DNA of 36,864 bases from CABMGO01 sp964408125 (GTDB lineage: Archaea > Nanobdellota > Nanobdellia > Pacearchaeales > GW2011-AR1). Shown piece after piece: positions 1 through 7,391 of the stretch. Where the stretch lies: positions 1-36,864 of the forward strand of contig CAYOYC010000005.1 of the NCBI GenBank assembly GCA_964408125.1, written 5' to 3'. Position numbers and translations under genes: made by a program. The notes beneath the pieces were generated by a model. It was not told the DNA's origin, did no database searches, and was given only the letters and a program-made list of their open reading frames with translations. The stretch's first letter is position 1. Every line of letters begins with the position of its first letter.

Positions 1-5
1 GTTTT

Positions 6-27
6 TAGGATAGGCAAGCCTATCCTA
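6..27. terminator. Perfect inverted repeat, possible terminator
   Basis: A 10-bp stem (TAGGATAGGC paired with GCCTATCCTA) closes over two bases and is followed by TTTT at 28-31, with a T run also at 2-6. It sits upstream of the ribosomal protein promoter, so it could end transcription of a gene lying left of the window, in either direction. The pairing is seen directly; the terminator role is inferred. Confidence 0.4.
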
Positions 28-67
28 TTTTGCTGTTCAGTTCGGAGATACTGCATCATCAAAAAGG

Positions 68-76
68 TTTATAAAT
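68..76 (+). promoter_or_regulatory. TATA-like box of the eL33-L10e operon
   Basis: TTTATAAAT lies 21-29 bp before the ATG at 97. This is the usual distance from an archaeal TATA box to the transcription start, so the mRNA is probably leaderless or nearly so. Confidence 0.6.
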
Positions 77-96
77 CAATTTTTCAAGGTATACAC

Positions 97-357
97 ATGG
101 CAAAAGCAATCGTTATTCAATTTAGACGTGGAAAGAGAACTATTACTCCTAGGCATTTCTTAATAGAAATAGAAGGATCTGATTCCAGAGATAAAGCAAA
201 AGAATTCGTGGGAAAAGAAGTAGTTTGGTCATCCCCAGCAAAATTAGAAATTAAAGGAAAAATAGCAGCAGCTCACGGCGGAAAAGGAATCGTTAGAGCA
301 ATTTTCGAAAGAGGATTACCCGGACAAGCTATTGGTACAGAGGTTGCTATAAAATAA
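97..357 (+). CDS. rpl35ae: Ribosomal protein eL33 (L35Ae)
   Basis: Small large-subunit ribosomal protein of 86 residues, the usual size for the archaeal/eukaryotic L35Ae family. The family signature is visible in the C-terminal half: a basic segment, then AAHGGKGIVRAIFERGLPGQAIG, in which the AHG, G-VRA-F and LP--AIG positions are the conserved ones. It binds rRNA in the 60S/50S subunit. The start follows a TATA box by about 21 bp. The next gene (L10e) begins one base after the stop, so the two are almost certainly cotranscribed. Confidence 0.93.
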   Translation: MAKAIVIQFRRGKRTITPRHFLIEIEGSDSRDKAKEFVGKEVVWSSPAKLEIKGKIAAAHGGKGIVRAIFERGLPGQAIGTEVAIK

Positions 358-358
358 A

Positions 359-895
359 ATGGCACTAAGAAAGGCAACATGTTATTCTAAGAAATATACA
401 CTCCCATTTACAAGAAAGTCTAAAGTTAAGCAGAAAAACTATATTAGAATGGTTCCAGGAACAAAATTAACAAAGATGAGAATGGGAGATTTGGCTGGAT
501 ACAAAGCTGGAAAATATAAAATAACTTTAGAAGTAAAAACAAGACATAGAGTTCAATTAAGAGATAATGCTTTAGAAGCAGTTAGACAGTTTTTGAACAG
601 ATTCTTAATGGAAAAAGTAGGTAAAGACTTCTATTTAGAAGTAAGACCATATCCACATCATATTCAAAGAGAAAATAAGATGCTTACAGGGGCTGGAGCT
701 GACCGTATGCAGACTGGTATGGCGTTATCCTTCGGAAAATCAATAGGTAGAGCATGCCTTTTAAAGAGAGGAGATACAATATTTATAATAGGAGTTTTAA
801 ATCAGAAACACGAAGCAATTGCAAGAGCTTTAGTAGCTTCTTCAAGAGCAAGAATGCCTTGTACTTTACATATAGAAACGACAACAAAGAAATAA
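359..895 (+). CDS. rpl10e: Ribosomal protein L10e (uL16 family)
   Basis: 178-residue archaeal counterpart of eukaryotic L10 and bacterial L16, which contacts the tRNA acceptor arms near the peptidyl transferase centre. Family signatures are RKATCYS near the N-terminus, the EVRPYPHHIQRENKMLTGAGADRM segment around residues 95-118 and GMALSFGK after it. Full length. It starts one base after the eL33 stop. The downstream neighbour trxB is convergent with a gap of only 15 bp. Confidence 0.95.
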   Translation: MALRKATCYSKKYTLPFTRKSKVKQKNYIRMVPGTKLTKMRMGDLAGYKAGKYKITLEVKTRHRVQLRDNALEAVRQFLNRFLMEKVGKDFYLEVRPYPHHIQRENKMLTGAGADRMQTGMALSFGKSIGRACLLKRGDTIFIIGVLNQKHEAIARALVASSRARMPCTLHIETTTKK

Positions 896-910
896 GATAA
901 TTTTCTAAAT

Positions 911-1837
911 TTACTTCCCAAACTTCAAGAAATCTTGTGCAGATTTTGCTGCCAAAGCGCCCTCTGCTGCAGCCGTTATTAATTGCTTAAACTTCGAATC
1001 CGTATCATCTCCAGCAGCGAAAACTCCCTCTATATTTGTTTTACTCTCTCTATCAATAACAATAAATCCATTTTCATTTAACTTAACACCTAGCGAATTC
1101 ACAACTTCAATAACCGGTGCTGCCCCAATTTCAACGAATATCCCGTCGACATCTACCTTTATCTCTTTCTTCTTATTGCCTTCTTCTTGACTCAAAATAA
1201 TTCCAGTTACTTTTTTATCTCCCAGAATTTCTACCGGATTTGTAAAATAGTTTACTTCTATATTTTCCTTACCGTGTATTTTTTTCAATGAAATTGGTTC
1301 ACATCTCATTTCAGATCTCCTATAAGATACATAAACCTTTTTGGCAATCTCAGATAAAAACAACGCCGCCTTTGCAGCCGAATCCGAGCCACCGATGACC
1401 ATTACGGTTTTATTTTTGAAAAACATTCCATCACAAGTTGCGCAATAACTAACTCCTCTTCCGAGTAACTCCTTTTCTCCCTTAACGCCAAGCTTTCTAT
1501 GTTGCATCCCCAATGCAATAATAACAGTTTTTGATTTAATTTCCTTATCATTAATTTTTACAGAAAAATCTTTGCCCTTCTTACTAACCTCGCTAATTTC
1601 TCCTTGGATAAATTCAACGCCTACATCTTTTGCTTGTTCATATACTTTCGTCATCAACTCCGCACCAGAACCAATAAACCCAGGCCAATTTTCTATATGC
1701 CCCGCTAAGTTTCCAGTGCCACCGAAAGATTGTCCAATAACTACTGTTTTCAAATTATATCTAACTCCATAAATCGCAGCAGTCATACCAGCAATTCCTC
1801 CTCCAAGAATCATTACATCATACTCTTCTTTTGCCAT
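911..1837 (-). CDS. trxB: Thioredoxin reductase family flavoprotein
   Basis: 308 residues, the normal length for low-molecular-weight thioredoxin reductase. The FAD-binding GGGIAG lies at 12-17, the redox-active Cys pair CATC at 132-135, and the NAD(P)-binding GGSDSA at 149-154. The C-terminal FAD site (VFAAGDDTD) is present near residue 275. It would pass electrons from NAD(P)H to thioredoxin or glutaredoxin-like proteins in the cytoplasm. The start sits 24 bp after a TATA-like element inside a 41-bp sequence that is repeated upstream of the neighbouring orphan operon. The NAD(P) preference cannot be settled by eye. Confidence 0.93.
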   Translation of the reverse strand: MAKEEYDVMILGGGIAGMTAAIYGVRYNLKTVVIGQSFGGTGNLAGHIENWPGFIGSGAELMTKVYEQAKDVGVEFIQGEISEVSKKGKDFSVKINDKEIKSKTVIIALGMQHRKLGVKGEKELLGRGVSYCATCDGMFFKNKTVMVIGGSDSAAKAALFLSEIAKKVYVSYRRSEMRCEPISLKKIHGKENIEVNYFTNPVEILGDKKVTGIILSQEEGNKKKEIKVDVDGIFVEIGAAPVIEVVNSLGVKLNENGFIVIDRESKTNIEGVFAAGDDTDSKFKQLITAAAEGALAAKSAQDFLKFGK

Positions 1838-1859
1838 ACTAGTCTCCAGTAGAAATCAC

Positions 1860-1900
1860 TTATAAATATTTGTTTTTAAAACAACGGAAAGAGTGTTAAC
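1860..1900 (-). repeat. Direct repeat copy 1, carrying the trxB promoter
   Basis: 41 bp that match 2856-2896 with 39 identities in the same orientation. It contains a TATA-like element (minus strand, at 1861-1868) about 24 bp before the trxB ATG. The two copies bracket the orphan genes at 1903-2831. Confidence 0.85.
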
Positions 1901-1902
1901 AA

Positions 1903-2547
1903 TTATAGAGCCCGACTCAAAAGCTCATTCATACGAGTAGCCAAAAGCGCCTCAATATAACGAACATTTGCCTTTACAAAACCAGTTCTATCTCTAGGGA
2001 AGCCCTGCCTTACTGTTGGTTGTTTCCCATAGGAATCTATAACTACCCTTGCTTCAGGAGATTGCAAAACCTTTGAATTAATATGATCCGCACTATACAT
2101 CATTTTAAGTCTATTTAGTTCTTCTTCAGGTAAACTTGTATTAAGTATCTCTAATTCTGCATAGTCTCTTCCCCATCGAGCTTCTATTTCTTTTATTTTG
2201 GTAAAAGTAAGAGTAGCTACCCCATAGTCCATGTTTGCGATATCTGTTGGAGATTGGATTGGATTCTCAATTCCATATACTCTTTTAAATTGCGAAACAG
2301 CCAATGGTAAACTTTGTACACTTCTAAAATTAGAATCTCCGCCCCACCGCTTACTTCTTCTGGTAGGTGGAACATTCACACCAATTCCCCTACCTGTATA
2401 ATTTTCATATTTTCTAAGAGTACAAGCCACCGCCATCTCGAATCTGCTTACGCCATCATAGCCGGCTTCTCCAGAATCCAAAAGGGGCTTGAATTGCACG
2501 GCTACTCCCAATTTTTCTAATAACTTATCCGCAGTTTGTCTATTCAT
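1903..2547 (-). CDS. Hypothetical protein, second gene of orphan pair
   Basis: 214-residue soluble protein that I do not recognise. No signal peptide, membrane segment or known catalytic motif is visible. It has a basic middle (RRSKRWGG near residue 64) and a helical, charged C-terminal half. Its ATG overlaps the stop of the upstream 95-residue gene as ATGA at 2544-2547, so the two are translationally coupled. The pair lies between two 41-bp direct repeats and looks like a cassette placed upstream of trxB. Confidence 0.75.
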   Translation of the reverse strand: MNRQTADKLLEKLGVAVQFKPLLDSGEAGYDGVSRFEMAVACTLRKYENYTGRGIGVNVPPTRRSKRWGGDSNFRSVQSLPLAVSQFKRVYGIENPIQSPTDIANMDYGVATLTFTKIKEIEARWGRDYAELEILNTSLPEEELNRLKMMYSADHINSKVLQSPEARVVIDSYGKQPTVRQGFPRDRTGFVKANVRYIEALLATRMNELLSRAL

Positions 2548-2831
2548 TTTAGATTGAAATCCGGATTTACCTGCATAATCCGAGCATTAGAAACCCTTTG
2601 CCCGAAACCCGCTAATCTCGCAGTTAACAAATACTCTCCCTCCTTAGGAGTTCTTGAAATTTTGCCAGAATATGGTTCTGGTACAGATCCCTGAATAGAG
2701 GGCATAATTCGCATTTGTAAATAAAGATATTCTGAATTTGGGTTTCTAACTGCTATAACTCTTCCTCTTCGGGTAGTTATGGTTTCTGAACCATCTGCAA
2801 GAACATACTGAACTAAATTTTGTGTTTCCAT
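2544..2831 (-). CDS. Hypothetical protein, first gene of orphan pair
   Basis: 95 residues, likely mostly beta-strand (alternating hydrophobic and polar residues, for example in VIAVRNPNSEYLYLQMRIMP), no signal peptide, no family recognised. The ATG lies about 25 bp after a TATA-like element that is part of the 41-bp direct repeat shared with the trxB promoter. It overlaps the following 214-residue gene by 4 bp, so the two products may act together. Confidence 0.7.
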   Translation of the reverse strand: METQNLVQYVLADGSETITTRRGRVIAVRNPNSEYLYLQMRIMPSIQGSVPEPYSGKISRTPKEGEYLLTARLAGFGQRVSNARIMQVNPDFNLK

Positions 2832-2855
2832 ATAAAAATGTAACTACTTAATAGT

Positions 2856-2896
2856 TTATAAATATTTGTTTTTAAAACAACGGAAAGGATGTTAAC
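2856..2896 (-). repeat. Direct repeat copy 2, promoter of the orphan pair
   Basis: 41 bp matching 1860-1900 at 39 positions. The only differences are two adjacent bases near the GTTAAC end. It supplies the TATA-like element for the gene starting at 2831, at the same spacing as copy 1 has to trxB. Confidence 0.85.
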
Positions 2897-2952
2897 CAAA
2901 GTTGCAACAATCTTTTATTTATCTAATAAAAAGCAAGTTCAGTATACAAATC

Positions 2953-2960
2953 TTTAAATA
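2953..2960 (+). promoter_or_regulatory. TATA-like box for the gene at 2982
   Basis: TTTAAATA lies 22-29 bp upstream of the ATG at 2982, consistent with a leaderless transcript. Confidence 0.5.
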
Positions 2961-2981
2961 ATATCCTCTGTAAATTTTATC

Positions 2982-3302
2982 ATGGGAATTTCAAGATTAG
3001 ATGCGTGGGCTATTCAAAGTAATGATGTTCATGTTGAAACATTTAAACAAAGAGGTAAAGAAAAATATGGAATGGCTATCTATTTGATGAAAAATGGAGA
3101 AACAGATAGAATTTCAGTTAGTGCTAATGGCTTTCCATATGGAAGTAAACAAGAAGCTGAAACTACTGGAATAGAATTAGTCAATGAAATTAGAAGAATG
3201 GATATAGGAAATCCTGCAGAAGTATTGGAGCAGATTGCTGGAGAGGGTGTTGCTAAAGTGGTTACAGAAATTGTTGGAGCTTCAAGATCTTTACCAAGGT
3301 AA
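2982..3302 (+). CDS. Hypothetical protein
   Basis: 106-residue protein with no recognised family. The first half looks beta-rich (YGMAIYLMKNGETDRISVS) and the second half helical with EAETTGIELVNEIRR. No membrane segment or Cys cluster. A TATA-like box at the right distance and an isolated monocistronic position support it as a real gene. A long antisense reading frame overlaps its end but has no promoter. Confidence 0.65.
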   Translation: MGISRLDAWAIQSNDVHVETFKQRGKEKYGMAIYLMKNGETDRISVSANGFPYGSKQEAETTGIELVNEIRRMDIGNPAEVLEQIAGEGVAKVVTEIVGASRSLPR

Positions 3303-3456
3303 TTTTTAACATTATTAATTCTTATTGGCATTTTGCATGTATAAAAAACAAATTGTAGAACGGGAAACCCTCACTTTATTTCTAAAACTACCCGCACACA
3401 CTTTAACTCTCCAAAACTCTAAATTTTTTCGTCCTCTAAACTCTCAGAATCCAAAC

Positions 3457-4176
3457 TTATTTTTTCTCTTCTAACTCTTTCGTTATACTTTCTATAAAAT
3501 AATCAATAAAAACATTAATATCCTTCTCTTCATGGGCTTTCATAAATTCCAAATACTCTTCTTTCTTCATTTCCTGATCATAACCACCGCCAAACGCATC
3601 CTTAGCTTCCTTATATAAATAATCTGCCATCTTCTTAGCCCCAGCCCAACTAGCCTTATCAAAGCAATATACTATTTTTTCAAGCAAATTCTCTCTTCTA
3701 TATTCATCAGAATATTTTCTAGCCTCTTCATCCGCTCCTTTTTCAAACTCCTTACTAATATTGTCATCTATTGTTTGTAAAACATATCTTTTCGTATCTT
3801 TTGGTGCCTGGAATACATGTTCTGCTTCATGAGCAACAATTGGTAATAATGCGGGTAGGCTCAAATATTCCAAATCTGCTTTATTAAAGAAAATAACTAT
3901 ATTAAACCCCTGTCCTTCTGTCGCAGACACCACATCTGAGAAACTCCAAACATCTATATCATACGGCATAGACTCTTTATCCATCAAAAAATTAGAAGCT
4001 ATGGTATTTACAACCCAGCCCTCCGGAAACTTATAGAATCCAATCAAGGTTTTAATGTTATTCTTGAAATTTATCCTATTTTTCTTCCAAAAATCCGGTC
4101 TATCAGACTTAATTTCTTGCCTGGCTTTTCTAACCTGCCTCAAAAACTTGTCAAAATCATCAATTCTGCCTTCCAT
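3457..4176 (-). CDS. Putative zinc metallopeptidase (HEAEH)
   Basis: 239 residues, cytoplasmic, no signal peptide. Residues 116-120 read HEAEH, an HExxH zinc-binding motif preceded by a hydrophobic helix (LSLPALLPIVA). An acidic GADEEARKYSDE stretch at 148-159 could supply the third zinc ligand, as in gluzincin-type enzymes. Metallopeptidase activity is inferred from this arrangement; substrate unknown. The N-terminal 40 residues are highly charged. The start lies about 23 bp after the minus-strand TATA-like box at 4199-4205. It stands alone. Confidence 0.6.
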   Translation of the reverse strand: MEGRIDDFDKFLRQVRKARQEIKSDRPDFWKKNRINFKNNIKTLIGFYKFPEGWVVNTIASNFLMDKESMPYDIDVWSFSDVVSATEGQGFNIVIFFNKADLEYLSLPALLPIVAHEAEHVFQAPKDTKRYVLQTIDDNISKEFEKGADEEARKYSDEYRRENLLEKIVYCFDKASWAGAKKMADYLYKEAKDAFGGGYDQEMKKEEYLEFMKAHEEKDINVFIDYFIESITKELEEKK

Positions 4177-4198
4177 GACACTACTAGAAATCAGGACT

Positions 4199-4205
4199 AT
4201 TTAAG
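4199..4205 (-). promoter_or_regulatory. TATA-like box for the HEAEH peptidase gene
   Basis: On the minus strand it reads CTTAAAT, 23-29 bp before the ATG ending at 4176. Confidence 0.45.
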
Positions 4206-4258
4206 CTTTTTTCACAGAAGAGAATAGCTAAATAACAAGATGATCTTACATATCATGT

Positions 4259-4270
4259 TGTACCTGTACA
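4259..4270. promoter_or_regulatory. Small dyad, possible operator
   Basis: TGTACCTGTACA is a perfect 5-2-5 inverted repeat located about 20 bp upstream of the TATA box at 4290-4297. A regulator binding here is possible but there is no second copy in the window to support it. Confidence 0.2.
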
Positions 4271-4289
4271 GTAGTTACAAAAAGAAAGG

Positions 4290-4297
4290 TTTATATA
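4290..4297 (+). promoter_or_regulatory. TATA-like box for the gene at 4319
   Basis: TTTATATA lies 22-29 bp before the ATG at 4319 but only 7-14 bp before the ATG at 4304. It therefore decides for the downstream start. Confidence 0.55.
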
Positions 4298-4318
4298 CTA
4301 GTTATGCTTATAATAAAT

Positions 4319-4813
4319 ATGGTAAATTATGAGGTGGATTTTAAAAGAAGAGAAGGGGTATGGACTAATACCAATAGAAAGGTAGGTGTTAGCTATGCTG
4401 TGTTCAATTCTGGCGCTTCTGTTGAAGATATTGGAGATATAGCGTTAGAAGTAGCAGAAGATAGAGCAAGGGTGGAAAAGGAAAAAAGCGGTATAAGAGA
4501 TTGTAGTAAACTAGAGATCGCCCTAGCTAGTGTAGCAGACATAAAGCATTCAGACAATCCGGCATTAAATTACTTTTTAGATAACAATGATATCCATTCT
4601 ACCCCTAGTGAGTCGGGGCAAAAAATACCAATGAGAAAATTACAATATGCCCTTCAGGTAGCAAGATATGGAAAAACAAACAAAGAAATGGCAGACTATT
4701 TAGATAACGTTATGAGAGAAGTCCATGGAAGATGCGATTCAGATAAACCATATACTGCGGCTGTGGTCTACAAAAACCCTAACGATGGGTTCTTAGATTT
4801 CAGAAGAGACTAA
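4319..4813 (+). CDS. Hypothetical protein
   Basis: 164 residues when started at 4319. An in-frame ATG at 4304 would add five residues but lies too close to the TATA box to be transcribed. No recognised domain. Mostly helical with many acidic residues (SVEDIGDIALEVAEDRARVE), and a single Cys in each half. Convergent with the duplicated HELHE protein gene, 3 bp apart. No function can be assigned. Confidence 0.65.
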   Translation: MVNYEVDFKRREGVWTNTNRKVGVSYAVFNSGASVEDIGDIALEVAEDRARVEKEKSGIRDCSKLEIALASVADIKHSDNPALNYFLDNNDIHSTPSESGQKIPMRKLQYALQVARYGKTNKEMADYLDNVMREVHGRCDSDKPYTAAVVYKNPNDGFLDFRRD

Positions 4814-4816
4814 TTT

Positions 4817-5590
4817 TTATTTTTTCACCAATTTCTCATTACTTTCAATTTCTTTCAAAAGAATTTTTTTAATCAGTTTCCTATTTTTTCTACACTTATT
4901 TTCAACAGATTCCGCATTAAAATGTGCAGATCTACCCTTAAATTCCCCGCTTCTTGTAAAAACCCCTACTCCACCCGGATCGTAAGGCCAACCTTTCGCC
5001 ATTAAAGCTCTTTCGTGTAATTCATGTATTAAAACATAAGGAATTTCTTTATAGTAGACGTCATCATCTATCCAAACTTCATTCTTTGGAATAAAATTAT
5101 ATACATATTCATGTCCGCCCTGGGCATAATCTATAAAAAATAAACTTCTAACCAAATCCCCATGGACTAACCATATCTTCAATTTTTTAGTATATTTTGT
5201 AAATAGCTGTTTATTATATATTTTTTTTAAAATATTGCTTTTAATCTTCATCTTTTTTATTTTTTTAAGAAACCCAGACTTTCCCCTCTCCATTTTTTCA
5301 AGTCTGTTTGCTATCTTAACCGCTTCCTTATAGTTTTTACCACGTTTCTGCTCTCTTTGGATCGTTAAGAAATTGTCTATATAATATTGCGCCTCGCCTT
5401 CCCCGCCATTTTCATAATCTATCCAAAACTCGTTTTTAGGAATAAAATGCATATACCAAGAATATCCAAAATTACCAAATTCTGGGTCTAAATTATTTCT
5501 TATCCAATAACCGTTAACATACCAAGCAGAATAACCCTCAAAATCGCCTATCTTTTTTATATAGACCTTCTTTTTTATGAACCCCTTCAT
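4817..5590 (-). CDS. Internally duplicated HExxE putative metal-dependent protein
   Basis: 257 residues from the ATG ending at 5590 (the codon before it is TTG). Two halves each contain the phrase FIPKNE-WID, at 49-58 and 166-175. Only the second half continues into an intact putative metal site: HELHE at 189-193, then AH at 222-223 and E227/E230, the pattern of a widespread uncharacterised HExxE family. In the first half the corresponding stretch (near 70-100) lacks these His residues. The middle, 100-140, is very Lys-rich. Cytoplasmic, function unknown. The TATA-like sequence at 5610-5618 fits the start. Confidence 0.65.
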   Translation of the reverse strand: MKGFIKKKVYIKKIGDFEGYSAWYVNGYWIRNNLDPEFGNFGYSWYMHFIPKNEFWIDYENGGEGEAQYYIDNFLTIQREQKRGKNYKEAVKIANRLEKMERGKSGFLKKIKKMKIKSNILKKIYNKQLFTKYTKKLKIWLVHGDLVRSLFFIDYAQGGHEYVYNFIPKNEVWIDDDVYYKEIPYVLIHELHERALMAKGWPYDPGGVGVFTRSGEFKGRSAHFNAESVENKCRKNRKLIKKILLKEIESNEKLVKK

Positions 5591-5609
5591 CAATAAATAT
5601 AACCCTTTT

Positions 5610-5618
5610 TATTTAAAT
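5610..5618 (-). promoter_or_regulatory. TATA-like box for the HELHE protein gene
   Basis: A T/A-only stretch reading ATTTAAATA on the minus strand, 20-28 bp before the start codon at 5590. Confidence 0.45.
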
Positions 5619-5729
5619 AGTTATGCAAAGATTTATTTTTTTATAGGAACAACAAACACGACGACAAACATCAAAAAACCATGAAAACAACTCAGTAATG
5701 AAAGAGTATAACTCGCACTATTAAGTAAA

Positions 5730-5738
5730 TTTATAAAC
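5730..5738 (+). promoter_or_regulatory. TATA-like box for tyrS
   Basis: TTTATAAAC lies 21-29 bp upstream of the tyrS ATG at 5759. No Shine-Dalgarno-like sequence precedes the start, consistent with leaderless translation. Confidence 0.6.
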
Positions 5739-5758
5739 CAAATAGTTTTAATCTAGCT

Positions 5759-6910
5759 ATGCCAAAAGCAAAAGAATTAACGGTCGATGAAAGATTTAAT
5801 TTAATAAAGAGAAATACAGAAGAAATAATGGTCGAAGAAGACTTAAAGAAACTTCTAGAATCCGGAGAAAAAATCAAACACTATATAGGATTTGAAATCT
5901 CGGGTAAACCACATTTGGGCCACGGTTTAGTTTGTATGTCTAAAGTAAAAGATTTTCACGATGCAGGAATAGATGTTTCTATTTTTTTAGCAGATTGGCA
6001 TTCATGGATCAATAATAAACTAGGTGGAGACATGAAAGTTATTCAAGAAGTTGGTGTTCCATTTTTTAAAGAAGCTTTAATCGCAGCGTATAAATGCGTT
6101 GGAGGAAATCCTAAAGATCTAAAATTTGTTTTAGGTTCTGAATTGTATCATAACAATGATGCCTATTGGCAAACGATGATAGAAGTTTCAAGAAATACAA
6201 CCCTTGCGAGGATGCAAAGAAGTATTACAATCGCAGGAAGAAAAGAAGGTGAAGGCGTTAACTTTGCTATTATGATTTACCCAGCAATGCAAGTTGCAGA
6301 TATCTTCGCACAAGAAATCAAGGTGGCTCACGCTGGAAACGATCAAAGAAAAGCACAAGTTATAGCTAGAGAAGTCGCACCACAGATGAAAATCAATGCT
6401 CTAAAAAATGCAAAGGGTGAAGTTATAAAACCAGTTGCAATTCACGGGCATCTTATACTTGGGCTGCAAAAACCAAGCGTCTGGCCGGTTCCAAAGGAAA
6501 ATATGCAAGAATTGTGGAGCCAAATGAAAATGTCCAAATCAATCCCAAGCTCTGCGATTTATATGGTAGACAATGAAGAAGAAGTCAAAAAGAAAATTTC
6601 CGGAGCTTTCTGCCCAGAAGGAGAAACGGAATTTAATCCATTATTAGACTGGGCAAAATATATAGTATTTATTAATGATGAATCAAAATTAGAAATTAAA
6701 AGACCAGAAAAATTCGGTGGAGATAAAACATATAGTTTATATTCAGAGTTAGAATCTGACTTTAAAGAGAAAAAACTACACCCAATGGACCTAAAAACAG
6801 CGATGTCAATAAAAATAAATGATATTCTAGCACCAGCAAGGGAACATTTTGTTCAACCAAAAATCAAAAAACTTAAAGAAGAAATGGATAAGTTATTGAT
6901 TACTAGATAA
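5759..6910 (+). CDS. tyrS: Tyrosyl-tRNA synthetase, archaeal type
   Basis: 383-residue class I aminoacyl-tRNA synthetase that charges tRNA-Tyr in the cytoplasm. The HIGH motif appears as HLGH at 52-55 and the second signature is intact as KMSKS at 257-261. The tyrosine pocket segment IMIYPAMQVADIF and the AGNDQRK turn are present in the middle. It lacks the bacterial S4-like C-terminal domain, as archaeal and eukaryotic enzymes do. The C-terminal 18 bp overlap the end of the convergent nucleotidyltransferase-like gene. Confidence 0.95.
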   Translation: MPKAKELTVDERFNLIKRNTEEIMVEEDLKKLLESGEKIKHYIGFEISGKPHLGHGLVCMSKVKDFHDAGIDVSIFLADWHSWINNKLGGDMKVIQEVGVPFFKEALIAAYKCVGGNPKDLKFVLGSELYHNNDAYWQTMIEVSRNTTLARMQRSITIAGRKEGEGVNFAIMIYPAMQVADIFAQEIKVAHAGNDQRKAQVIAREVAPQMKINALKNAKGEVIKPVAIHGHLILGLQKPSVWPVPKENMQELWSQMKMSKSIPSSAIYMVDNEEEVKKKISGAFCPEGETEFNPLLDWAKYIVFINDESKLEIKRPEKFGGDKTYSLYSELESDFKEKKLHPMDLKTAMSIKINDILAPAREHFVQPKIKKLKEEMDKLLITR

Positions 6911-7330
6911 AATATTTTTTAATTTATCAGCCGATTCTACCCTGCCTATACTTCTGTACATTTTTTCCAAATCTATTAAAGAAGCTCCTTTTAATTTTAA
7001 GCCATTCCAATTTATATTTTCCAACTTAAAATCTCGGTCCGCATTCCAATCAAGATAATAATTTATCTCAACTTCCTCTTCGAGAATTTCCAAAATCAAA
7101 GATTGCGCTTTTTTCTTTTCATTATAAAAATCCTGGAGAATATACTTCTCCAAACATTTTCTAAAAACTTCTATTCCTTCTTTCCATGTTCTTATGTCTA
7201 TATCCTTGGGCTCAACACTAATTCCCAAAACGAGAAGGTTAGTGCTTCCATCAAGCCTCCATGCAAAACTTTCCTTTTCTATTGCTTTACAAATAATTTT
7301 TAATATCCCACATGTCTTTTCTTTATCCAT
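6893..7330 (-). CDS. Nucleotidyltransferase-like protein
   Basis: 145 residues from the ATG ending at 7330. A TTG 36 bp upstream is in frame, but the TATA-like box at 7351-7360 lies between the two starts, so the ATG is preferred. WRLDGST at 24-30 followed by KDIDIRT at 42-48 resembles the GS-x(n)-DxD core of minimal nucleotidyltransferases, with a possible third acidic residue in EVEINYYLDW near 98. Substrate unknown; it could be the nucleotidyltransferase half of a toxin-antitoxin-like pair, but no partner gene is adjacent. Overlaps the tyrS 3' end tail to tail. Confidence 0.55.
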   Translation of the reverse strand: MDKEKTCGILKIICKAIEKESFAWRLDGSTNLLVLGISVEPKDIDIRTWKEGIEVFRKCLEKYILQDFYNEKKKAQSLILEILEEEVEINYYLDWNADRDFKLENINWNGLKLKGASLIDLEKMYRSIGRVESADKLKNILSSNQ

Positions 7331-7350
7331 AAAGGTAAATAGTAATTTGG

Positions 7351-7360
7351 TTAATAAATC
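7351..7360 (-). promoter_or_regulatory. TATA-like box for the nucleotidyltransferase-like gene
   Basis: Reads GATTTATTAA on the minus strand, 21-30 bp before the ATG at 7330, which decides the start. Confidence 0.45.
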
Positions 7361-7391
7361 TTTCAATTAGAGATAATTGGAAATAATATTC

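Noticed and set aside
3080..3331. 83-codon minus-strand frame opposite the 106-residue gene
   Set aside because: The plus-strand gene has a TATA-like box and better composition; the minus frame looks like a mirror of it.
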